From the NCBI GenBank assembly GCA_028551475.1, contig CM052361.1, positions 7,323,501 through 7,387,500 on the forward strand: a DNA stretch of 64,000 nt. Direction: 5' to 3'. Position numbers and translations under genes: made by a program. This document shows, piece after piece, positions 12,981 through 23,181 of the stretch; within the stretch, counting starts at the first letter, position 1, and each line of letters begins with the position of its first letter. Under the pieces are notes generated by a model that searched no databases, was not told the origin of the DNA, and saw nothing but the letters and a program-made list of their open reading frames with translations. Origin of the DNA: Casuarina equisetifolia. Taxonomy: Eukaryota > Streptophyta > Magnoliopsida > Fagales > Casuarinaceae.

Positions 12981-14786
12981 ACAACGAAAGGGAGAAGTAG
13001 CAGTTACTTGAAAGATAATCTTGAACAGCAGGAGCATAGTGATTGAGAAGGAGAGCGTACAGTAACTTTGTGAAGGTTTCTGTGGTACTGATGGTGATAG
13101 TGACCGACCAGTGATAAGCTAATTTATGGATTGGGTAGACCTTTTGGTGTCCCTGCAAGTGTGAGCGTCCGGGTCTTTCATAGCGTGGGCGTAGTTGCTG
13201 GAGGGAAAGTTGGTAGCGTGCTTCCTGCTCTTTTCAGTACATCTTTGAACTGAGAGTTCTTTGATGTAGTGCATCTAGTGTATCTAGTGTATCTAGTATA
13301 TAACTCCTGCATATTCAGTCACGTTATAGGGGAAATCTAACACAATACCCACCAAAATCTTCTCCTTAAATTGCCTCTGACCCACAGAAAAAGTACAAAT
13401 ACTTAACTTCTTTTTCTTTCCCCCCTTGTTTCTCGAGGTACATTCTTCCCCAATACAATATTCAATCATCAGTCAAAATCGTACTAGCAGGCAAGTCCCA
13501 TCTTAGTGTCTATGGAGAAGCTCTGGAGGCTCTGATTGGCTTTAGATCTTGTCCTATACATGCGTAGACCGAACTTAAAAGCCTGCCCATCACCACCTGC
13601 GCCATGCCTTCTGAGAGAATCCCTTCTTTCCGCTTCTTATTCAATATATCAATTTCTAAACACAGCCTGGATTGCGCGTTCTGTAGTTCTCCTACTCTGG
13701 TAGTGCAATTATGCCTATTCTATTGAGCCTTTTCCTGTTCACCTTGTTTTTCCCAAGAACAAACCTCTGCTCATCCCTGTACCATGATTATGGCGGAAAA
13801 GAAATGAGCTAAACTGAGGAAGAGAATTTTGGTCCATGAGTAGCTGATCCAGGAAAATGGCTTAGCAATTATGCCAAATTCTCTTCAGGGGTTTACTTGC
13901 TTCGATTTACAGTTTCATACTTGAACGAGGTTTCTACAGTCTTGGGAGTGCTAAATTTAAGAATACACAAGATCACTACGCCTGAACTACCTTTACTCCC
14001 TTCGCCCACACTTGCTCTTCTCTCTTCCTTTTCCTACGGTATGCCTTTATCCATCGCCTACCTATCCCCTCCTTCACCTAGGACTTAGGGCTTAAGGAAT
14101 TGGAGTTTCTTCGCATTACTTATCCTTCAATCCCACAGAAACTGACAAGAACTTCTAATTTATGCTCAAATATACGGCTCCTGTTTCTACAATGTTACAG
14201 TCTTCTCCACACAAATTCGGAACATTCTTTTTAAGATTTTCATCATGCTGCTGTCTTTTAAAGATATTTTTAGATTTGATTCCACATCATTTTGTCAAAT
14301 CCCATAAAAATGCTAACCATATACTTTAATACCTCAAAGGTGTGGTAGATACCACAACTAGAATTCCTTAGAATAACTAAGAAGCAATTCTACATACTAC
14401 AAACCAACACATTTTACCGCTGGCCAACTCTATAACATGCTTGTAAAGCCTCTTATCAGAGTCTAATGCCTTGATATCACGTAATATTGATAATTTAGTG
14501 TGATACCATTTGTCATGACCTAGACAAATACTAGTTATTTTTAGTCAGCGACCCTAAAGGACAATTGCATGTTCCAGTTAGAAAACAGTTGTTTATATCT
14601 ACTTATATAACTCACTCTCATATGAATAATAAATTTAACATGAGATCCACTTTTTAGGATGGTACAACATATACATATATTAATTGATGAGTTATTTGAT
14701 TATTTTCATGATGAAAGGTAAAATATTTCAAATTGGTTTTTCATATTTGGAAAATGTGAAAGAAATTATGTATATAAGGAATTTTT

Positions 14787-15111
14787 TGTGGTGTAAATTG
14801 TCTCACATTGCCAATGCATGCTTTTATAGAGTTGTTTAGGTTAAGGAATTTCCCTTTAGGTTTTGATTTAGCTTTTGAGTTGGGTTTTAGACCTTTTAAC
14901 ATGATATCATAACCCATGTTCTTCTCTTGACACACATGAATTCAATGTTTGGAACACTGATGGTCTAATATTTACCTATAATTGTGAGGGGGAGTGTTAC
15001 TATGTGGATTGTCTCACATTGCATAAGCATGTTCACGTGAAGTTATTTAAATTTAAAAAAAATTCTTAATTTTTAAGTTAACTTTTGAGTTAATTTTTAG
15101 GCCTTCTAACA
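14787..15111 (+). mobile_element. TRIM-like miniature LTR element (fossil)
   Basis: Two related terminal repeats of about 115 bases (14787-14901 and 14995-15111) both start TGT and run into the shared core TTGTCTCACATTGC, and both end in AACA. Between them are 93 bases. They open with a degenerate tRNA-Met-type primer site (tgatatcataacc, 14902-14914) and close with a purine tract (GAGGGGGAG, 14986-14994). That layout of LTR, primer site, short noncoding interior, purine tract and LTR defines terminal-repeat retrotransposons in miniature, which carry no genes. The two ends differ at many positions, so the insertion is old. A target-site duplication is not clear. Confidence 0.65.
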
Positions 15112-17534
15112 ACATTTTTATCATAGTATTTGCTTTAAATATCATATAAGCCATATATGGACATTTGAGAATAAATCTTATTCAATCACTTGTAGGCTAA
15201 AGTGGGCCGATTATATAGATGCTATTGCAGGCTGGTTATGTTCTTGTGGGCTGCCCTTATAAAATAATAGTTGAGCTGGTTTTGTTATAAGTCACGAACC
15301 CAGGCCATAAATCTAGGCCGAGGCCCATCAGTCTCTTTTAAAGAAACGAGCGTTTCGCACCAGCGAATAAAATGCCCCTCTTCTGTTCTTTGCTGGGTCT
15401 TCAAATTCAAACTTTGGTTGACGTTCTGGATTGAGACCAATCTAACAAGCTCAACGGGAAGATGAGATATGTTCTAACCCGTGGTTTAAAATGAAGAAAC
15501 TAACGGACTTTTTCTCTTTTTAATCCTTGCAAAAAGACGAAAACAAAGAAAACTTTCTTGTTCCCCAAAAGCTCATGAATTTTGTATTGATTCTTGGAAA
15601 AGTAGACTTTGGTTTGATCCTTCTAGTTAGAATTTTAATTGATGAGGGAATCAATAGATACTTGTTTAAGAGAAAAAGTATGAAAAAATCTAATAAGAAT
15701 AAACTACAAGAAACGTAGGTCTAACTATAATATATTTTAAGTGCTTGTAAAATATATATATTAGTTATATTTCAAGTGCTTGTAAAATCACATCTCGAGC
15801 TTTGTTGTATGTTGTCCGAAATATTTATTTATTTTTGCAAACTCACTTGAGTTTAAAGCATATGGTCCTTCTTTCTTTATATATTTTTATGAGTATATGT
15901 TGATTATTTCGCAAGGCAACATATTTATGTAATACCCTTGACTGGTTGTCAAGTGATTAAAGAAAAACTTGTGAAGCTTATTGTACATAATTGAAGTTGT
16001 TCTTAGCTAAATTGAATTTGGTAGATCCATTATTTGTCTAGCTTGTAATTAGGGATAATATTACACTAATCTTCTTTTATAAATCCCTTAGATATGATTT
16101 CTCCCTTTTTGAAGATAAAAATCATTTGTATTTGGTGCTTAGTACTTAAGACTTAGGTCGTGCTAGCATGTCTCTTACAAAGCATGTCACTATTATGATG
16201 TAAGGTTCCTTGGTGTTGGATTTCAAAGCAACCTAAGAAGGGAAATGAATTAAGTTTTTAAAGTATTTTTCCTTTTATTTTTGGAGATGTAAATCAATAT
16301 GTTTTTCTATAAGCTATACATTATAAAATTAAAACAAACAGAAAAGCATTTCTACAATCTATATCCCATCAAATTAAAACAAGTAAAATTAATCAACACA
16401 AATAGCACTCACCTACAAAAAAACAATTAATTTCAGAAGGTGCCTTAATCTAAGTTCCCATGGCACCTACCTCCACCTCACCTTAATAACCTACTAAAGT
16501 CATTCTTTAGTCAACATCCAATTAATTACAAATGATAACAAGTTCCTTAAACCCAATTGCAAATTATCCTCCTAAGAAATTACAATAAACTTGAGAAAAC
16601 AATATAATGAATGTTTCTAACTTAGAATTACATAAACAAGTACTAAGGATAATTCTATATGAAATTCAAACAAAAATTTCAAATTAATCTCAAACTATTG
16701 CACTATTCACTTGTAGAAAATTAAAGTAGTTAAGATATTTGTTGAAGAGCAAAATAATTTTCTATCAAGTATAACAGCAAAATAATCTACTAGAATTGAA
16801 ATCATTGAAAAATTAAGTGATTTTGTGAGCTTGAAAAACTTGAGTGATGAAAATGTTTTTGCTAGATATGCTTTGTTATTGAATCAACTGGTGAGAATAG
16901 CTTGTAGACATTGCCATCGTCCCATTGCTTCAACAGCTTGAAATTTTTGAAACTGATGTCGAGCTTTTCAAAAGATAAGAAAGTTCCTAAAATGTTGAAT
17001 TAGAGAGTTGTTTGCATGAAAGGTGCGTGTTGTGCGTCTCCGAGCTTATTTGGACAAGAGGCTCATTTACTTAACTAAATGACGTTGTATTGAGCTTGGA
17101 AAGTCAGCATTGTGTGTAATTTTTTGGGCTTCCATGGACTTCTTTCCCCTGTCTTTCTTTATTCCTTTTTGCGTCCAAGGCTTCCACATTTGAACCCATG
17201 TTGTGATTTCCAAATGCTTCCACCTTGAAGATGCCATCTTATCTCTCTTCTTGGCTAAAGGACTTATCTCGTGATTTTACTAAATTCCTTTTGCACACAT
17301 CTCACGGAAAGGCCATGTATTGCAATCTTCTTCTTCAAGGTTTGCAAGCGTGCTTAATTGGGCTTTAATAAGAGAAAAAATTATTAATAAAAATGTTTTA
17401 GGCCCAATAATTTGTATCAAATTTTTCATCCATACATTTACATAAAGATTTTTGATATATTCATATAAAGTTATTTTATCAAAATCATATTCCAACATTT
17501 GATTGTTGGGTTTATGGAGCCTATTAATTCTCAT
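15112..17534. other. Intergenic DNA, no gene recognised
   Basis: AT-rich, no supported gene. A short direct duplication lies at about 15728-15790 (AAGTGCTTGTAAAAT twice, about 50 bases apart). About 15200-15480 is less AT-rich and has GGCCCAT-type boxes like a plant promoter, but no frame follows it. A minus-strand open frame near 17280-17534 has no family resemblance. Confidence 0.45.
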
Positions 17535-18030
17535 GTATTCAAATGAGTCTAATTGCCCAACCTATAACACCTAGAGCATAGTTAGATACAATACTTCATT
17601 TTCATTCATTGTTTCGTACTACTAAGGATAGTTGCAAAGGTGAGTCCCTTGCATCTTGGTGTAAAGGGGTTATAGGTTCAAGCTTTAGAAAATACTAGGA
17701 CGGGGGAAATGGTTGGTTTTATAAGGTCCATCAATTCTTTTGTATTCAAATAGGTGTAATTGCCCAATTGCAGCACCTAATTTCTGGACATACCAATTGC
17801 CTTCTACTCAAGTGAATCTAATAACCTGACTTATGGCACTTAGCATATAGTCAAGTACATCACTTCACGTTTGCTTACCACTTAGTGTGAAATTTTATGC
17901 TATCAAATGTAAGCTACAAAGGTGGGGTCTTTTGTGGGTTTGGTTCATAGGGTGCCCCCATAGGATTAGCTCAAGCGCCCTAGTCCAAGTAGATAACTGA
18001 TGTACGACTCGGTTAATAATAATAGGATAA
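17535..18030 (+). repeat. Two diverged copies of a dispersed, possibly SINE-like repeat
   Basis: Copy A (about 17535-17700) and copy B (about 17808-18030) align through TA(T/C)TCAA(A/G)TGA(G/A)TCTAAT, CACCTAG/CACTTAG-AGCATA-GT, CACTTCA and TGCAAAGGTG/TACAAAGGTG blocks, about 273 bases apart. A third partial match to the start is near 17741. Copy B is followed by TAGCTCAAGCG and, about 30 bases on, GTACGACTC. These resemble tRNA promoter A and B boxes, which suggests a tRNA-derived SINE. The duplication is visible; the SINE reading is weak inference. Confidence 0.4.
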
Positions 18031-18634
18031 CATTTTAGTTATAAGCTTAAACTTTTAACTTAGTGATAATGCTTAATAATCTTTGTACTTGAATTATAAG
18101 GCATCAAAGTCCAAAAAGGATTACTGTGTAAAACTTTTGAAGAGTGGTTTCCCTCTACCTCTTACTTTGTGTACGTTTATTTTTTGTTGCACCTCTTTAC
18201 ATTATTTAGGTTTATGTGAAAATAGCAACCTCATTACATGGTAATTAAAATTAGGAATAAAAATGCAAACAAAAAATAATAAAATCCCACAACCTAATTT
18301 AACCGCCATTCTAAGATTGTCATTACCTTTTATGTAATGTGGTGAGATTTTTTTCTTAAATTTCTGGGTATATCAATAAATTTATTTTCTAAAATTATTG
18401 CTAATGTTGCAAAAAATGTATATAAGGAGAATACTTTCTAGCTAATTTTATTTTTTGACAACCATGTGTAACAAGAAGGATTTTGACCATGCTGTTGGAT
18501 TAATTTCCTACCCAACAAGAAACTACAAGAGAGAGAAAAATCTAAGGCACTAATAGCCTTTAGTATTCTCAGGCGACATCAGTCTTGTGTTTAATTCCAC
18601 TTAAAAATTCCTTTCTTTGTTGGCAAACTCTCCA

Positions 18635-18770
18635 TGGGCCGGGATCCCCTTTCTCTTTTCGAGGGCCGAGTCATGGGCCAGCCCGGAGAAACTAAGCCCA
18701 TCAAACATCCCACCTTGACTTCTTGCGTAAGTCACTTCCTCTACCAAACGCTACCGTTGGCTATATTTAC
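18635..18770 (+). promoter_or_regulatory. UMP1 promoter with three site II (TGGGCC/T) boxes
   Basis: TGGGCC occurs at 18635-18640 and 18674-18679, and AGCCCA (TGGGCT on the other strand) at 18695-18700. A TATA-like CTATATTTAC is at 18761-18770, 85 bases before the ATG. Site II boxes of this form are known targets of class I TCP proteins and are common in promoters of proteasome, ribosome and other growth-linked plant genes. Binding here is inferred. Confidence 0.5.
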
Positions 18771-18854
18771 TCCTTGTATTTTCTTGCCCACAAAGTTTCT
18801 GCAGAATCTCACTCGCAGGAGAAGAAGAGGAAGACAATCGGAGCGACAATCAAG

Positions 18855-21800
18855 ATGGAGGCACCGAAGACCATTGCACACGAAATCGGAGGGATTCAGA
18901 AGGATGCTCTCCGATTTGGACTGCACGGCGTCAAGAGCGACGTCGTCGGGTCGCATCCTCTGGAGTCCGCTTACCAATCTGTATTCATTCACTCTCTTCT
19001 ACTTGCTCTTTATTTTCTCTTTTCTTCCTTTTCCATGTCTGGATCTTCCGTTCGGTGCCCGAGAAAACTAATTGAGATTGTTAAACTAGGGTCTCTTTCT
19101 AGTTAGGACCACTGCAGCAATTGTGTACATATTGATTTTCTCCTAGGGCTTCGTTTGTTTTGAGGGAAAATAATTTCTTACTTTTCTTTTCTATTGGTTA
19201 ATATTTTACGAGATGGATTCGTGCGACTATTTTCCATTTGAACAAATGGAAGCAAGGTTTCTATCATCTTTGTTGTTGGATCCGAATGGAATTCTCGTTT
19301 TGTAATTTTTTTTTCCTTCCTTTTTTTTGTGCGGTGGTGCATTTGTAGGCGAGAACAATGCAGGAAGAGATGAATCGGAAGATCTTGACGAACACGTATG
19401 GAAGTGCGTTTCCGATGAAGATGGAACTTGACAAGCAAATTCTTTCTCGGTATGACTTCTCGAACTTTTGGACCTTCATCTAAGGACTGTTATATAGTGA
19501 TGATTTCATGGGCTACTCCCTATTGAAAATTCGAAGTACGTAGAATTAAAAGGTCGTAAACAAAATGGAGTGATACTTTAGGAAGTTTCCTTGATCCATG
19601 AATCTCACCTTATGTGAGATTATGTAGCTCTTTAATGGTACCGCTGATGTGAATTAGTGCAATGTGTCTCGGATATTAGGTATTGAGATGGTATTGAGTA
19701 TGGAGACTACGGAAATTGAGTAATAGGTGCCAATACGATAAGTTCTTTATGCTGGTAAATATCGTGTATTACTGGAGGGAGTCTTTTTGCTTGTATTCTT
19801 GAAAGGAGAGATGATGCATATGTTAGGTATAAGGACTCAAAACAGAGCTTTGTTTTTCTAGTTAGAGGTGGATTGTGGCCACTTAACAAACAGAAACTGA
19901 ATAGTGAAAGAAGCAACCTAAGGTTTTGCGATAGCATAAGATAAAGTTACAAAACAACTTATTGAAACGTATAGAAGGCTCCTCTAATTGGAAACAGTTC
20001 TGAGTAGAGAAGTTAATTGGGAGGTTGCATCCAATTTGTATGTCATGGTTGCATTATATTTATTTTCTTAGATAAAATAATTGGTTAGTGGATTTTGGGT
20101 TATCTGTTATCAGTTTTCTGTTCCATTGAGCTCAACAGTGAGAAAGTTAAGATTTTAACCCAATTTTAGGAGGGTTCCTCAATTAAGAAATAACTAGGAG
20201 GACTTTGTTGAGAAATCCTCTCTTTTTGTTAGTGGTTGTATAAGATTTGTCTGAATAATGGATACCCAAGTTTTATACTTGTATTAGAATAGTTCCATTT
20301 AACCTCTCCTTTCAGAAAGAGAACTTGAAAAGGTTGTATGATATCTTCTAACATCAAATTGAAACCTGCAGCACCTGCATATTCATTCATATCAAGGGCA
20401 CATATAATTTCTCTCTGAAGAAGCATTTGTCAGTGAAGTTCAACATTCATGAGTAGTTAGATTATGTTTCAAAGAGAGGCTCAAGACATTAGCACTCATC
20501 TTTCCATCCTCTCCATGTGCTCAGAATTGGAATAAGAAAGAATGAGCTGTAGAAAGAGAAAATTATGTTTATTTTATGGATGTACATATGTATGTGGATG
20601 TAGATATACATGTGTAAATTTCGAGTTCTGCCAGAAGTTTATAGTACTTCCACTGAAGGTTTTGTTTAAAAACAATGCCAAGTTCCTAGGGATGAGGTAA
20701 TCAAGAATCTCAGCCAAAGATTTTGAGCGGCATTACGTCTTGAGTACTTGTATATAATTTGGATGTTGCTCGGTAAGTTTACATTCCTGATCATACTACA
20801 GGATAGCCGAAAAAGAACAAATAAATAGGTGCCTGGATGCTGCAATGAATATACATCATCTAGACAGTCATATATTCTGTTAGTTCTTGACCAGATTTTT
20901 TTGCGAGCTGCTGATTCGTATCATTGTGGCAGCACTGTCATATAAGTGTTACCCATGCAAATATATTGAACCTAAAACCTGCAGAACCATTACAACCTGA
21001 CTTAAGGGCCCAAAGCATCTGAATTCTTGTTATGTCTTTCATAGAATGTCCCGCAAGATCTGTTTCAGTCTCAATATTGTCCCTCCATCTCTCTCTCTTT
21101 ATATTAATGAATGTCAATTTCTACTGCCTTTAAACTGTAGACTTTAATAACATGGACAGATATGAATATTTCTTGGAATTTTTTTTCCTGCTTATTCCAT
21201 CTGTGATTTTTTTTTTTAAATGCTCACAGATTTCAGAGGCCTCCGGGGCCAATTCCATCTTCAATGCTGGGTTTGGAGGCTTTCACTGGAGGCTTGGTTG
21301 ACTTTGGTTTTGAGGATTATCTGAATGGTAAAGGATGAAGATTCTCTCTTTGATTCTCATTTATTAAGCTAATTAAGTATTTATATTCATGTGCACCCTC
21401 TCAGTAACGTGAAGATGGTTAACGGTCCCCTTTCTTGGTTTAAGGTGTTTCTATATGCATTTCCCTGCATTTTGTCTTCAATAGAGATTGATCACATCAT
21501 GTTTAGCAATGTTTAAATCTTGCAGTTTTACTTTTAATTTCTTGACGGAATTTATATCTTGCAGTTGTACTTTTATTTTCTTGACGGAATAGTAATAACG
21601 GAGTGAGATTAGTTCTTTTGATTTTTGCTTAATGATTCTATAACTAAAGAAATAAATGAGAAATTTCCTCTTTGAATTCATGACTAATGGTATTTCTTTA
21701 CAAAACCGGTGACGCCTTGCAAATTTGTGGGTGAAGAATGTGCTGAGCCAAGTTTCCATTTTTTTTTTTTTTCATTTTTAGAAGCGTTTGTATTTCTTCT

Positions 21801-22199
21801 TCAGGATTTATGTTGTTTGTTTTTCAAGACTATTAATGTAATTGCACGCCTCTGAGTGGGAGGTGGAATCGATTGTAGTTTCTTAATGATATGCCAAATC
21901 CTGCATAAGTATTAAAATCTTACATTCTTTAGATTTAGTGATTTTCTCTTCTCTATTAGCACCTGCTTTCCATCTCTCAGATATTTTGGAGGCTTTTGCT
22001 GTGCTAGATGAGATTGGCTCAGAACAACCTCTTTCGTTGTCTTTTTTTATTATTGTATCTTCCTGGTTTTGAAAAATTGTTGTTGGTGCTTCTTGCAGAC
22101 CCGCGTGAATCAGAGACTTTCCGACCTCTTGATATGCATCATGGAATGGAAGTTCGTCTTGGTGTTTCCAAGGGACCAATCAGCCCGAGTTTCATATGA
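18855..22199 (+). CDS. UMP1: Proteasome maturation factor UMP1 (POMP)
   Basis: Short-lived chaperone that enters 20S proteasome half-particles, holds back their premature joining and is degraded as the first substrate once the core closes. Exons: 18855-18980, 19349-19449, 21230-21327 and 22099-22199, all with GT-AG introns; the joined frame is 141 aa, the usual plant UMP1 length. Landmarks are the start MEAPKTIAHEIGG, the conserved SHPLESAYQS at the end of exon 1, the central MKMELDKQILSRFQRPPGP, then GFEDYLNDPRESET across the third intron, and the tail MEVRLGVSKGPISPSFI. The ATG at 18855 is the first that opens this frame. Site II boxes upstream fit coordinate expression with other proteasome genes. 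It lies about 1 kb before the eIF2B delta gene on the same strand, the same pair order as AT5G38650/AT5G38640 in memory. Very secure. Confidence 0.97.
21515..21592. repeat. Short tandem duplication in UMP1 intron 3
   Basis: Two copies of a unit of about 38 bases (ATCTTGCAGTTxTACTTTTA, then TTCTTGACGGAAT) lie head to tail. Each contains a CTTGCAG acceptor-like site inside the intron. Neither would give a sensible exon, so these are probably unused. Confidence 0.7.
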
Positions 22200-23181
22200 A
22201 AGGAACATTTAAATTATGGGACAAAAGGTCAATCAAGTGGCACTCGCTGCGGTGGTTATTCAGGGACTTGTGTCATGTATTACGGATACAGTATGTTTCC
22301 TACAAGAAATCGAACTTATACTACCATTTAAAGATTACGTGGTCCTTTGTATTTGAGCTTTTGGTAGTTGCTTTCAGAAAATTGACAATACTAGTGGCTT
22401 TCTAAGTAGTGGTGTTGTTTTTCGATAATGAATTTGTTTAGATGGATCCTAGTGTACATGGCTTATCCTGGAGAGAAAATGATGGCTTATACGTCCTGTT
22501 GTTTTCATTTCTCCCAATTCCAGGACCCAGTTGAAAAGATTCCCTAGAAACTATTTTCCCTTGAGATTTGAAACTAGAGAAAAAAATAAATAAATAATCT
22601 CGTTTACCCAGAAAAGCATGGAGCAATAATATCGTCCCAGCTGGCTTCCGATGCTAAATTCCAGAGAATAGTTTTATGTATCGTTTTCAGTCCTTCATAT
22701 TCTATTTCTATCGCAATCTTTTCCAGTCATGGGATAAAAATAGAAGATTCGCTTTGCTTTGCGAGCAAATTGATGGTGTTAATGCAGTCAAGAGCGTACC
22801 TGCGGTGTTCAATCCGGGAATCGACTCTATTTTTTCTCGCGAAATAAGTATACTGTCTGACGAAGTCCAGCGTGCATTAATGCCAAACTGAGTTGCTTAA
22901 ATGGATGGATATATATATATATTTGGGAGAAAGGGACCGTCAGGATAAACTTGGAAAAAAAAAAAAAAGATTAATTTTAATTCTTTTGACTGCGCACCTC
23001 TCCTCTTTCGCTCACTCTCTACTCTCCACTCTCTTTCTTCCATAAAACCCCTCCCTCCAATCCAAACTTCTCCGATAAAACTCCGCTGAAAAAGGTTTAC
23101 GACAGAAAAAGCTTTCATTTTCCAGGAAATTTTCCTCCACATTTTCCTGCAATCCAAAATACCCAACCCTTCCATGTACTG
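22200..23181. other. UMP1 3' region and eIF2B delta promoter
   Basis: The left part holds the UMP1 3' UTR. An AT dinucleotide run is at 22908-22922 and a poly-A run at about 22956-22969. From about 22990 to 23060 the + strand is pyrimidine-rich (CTC/TTC units), which is typical of a plant 5' leader, and it leads to the eIF2B delta start. A small unexplained open frame at 22676-22891 is listed separately. Confidence 0.5.
22676..22891 (+). other. Small open frame of unknown nature (71 codons)
   Basis: An ATG-started frame ends in TGA 290 bases before the eIF2B delta ATG. Its second half (residues about 27-71, with AVKSVPAVFNPGIDS and SREISILSDEVQRALMPN) has balanced amino-acid use and base composition closer to coding DNA than its AT-rich flanks. 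It matches no family I recognise. It could be an upstream exon piece of an unknown gene, a gene relic or chance. An acceptor-like TTTTCCAG lies inside it near 22726. Confidence 0.2.

Larger units (their letters stand above)
7311..14786. other. Large intergenic stretch between TCP and UMP1, left part
   Basis: No protein gene is supported in these 7.5 kb. Open frames are short on both strands and lack family motifs or a plausible exon series. Apart from the microsatellites listed separately there are short direct repeats at about 13270-13305 (ATCTAGTGT units). A segment near 14470-14560 has a primer-site-like TGATATCAAGGC on the minus strand and may be retroelement debris. About 12240-12660 is purine-rich and less AT-rich, and could be transcribed but is not coding as far as I can see. 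Confidence 0.45.

Noticed and set aside
15200-15480. Promoter of a lost or hidden gene (GGCCCAT boxes)
   Set aside because: No coding frame or splice series follows, and the boxes alone are too common.
17280-17534. 84-codon minus-strand open frame
   Set aside because: It is AT-driven, has no recognisable domain and lies in repeat-bearing DNA.
17640-18010. tRNA gene
   Set aside because: A-box-like and B-box-like motifs occur, but no cloverleaf with paired acceptor and anticodon stems can be drawn.
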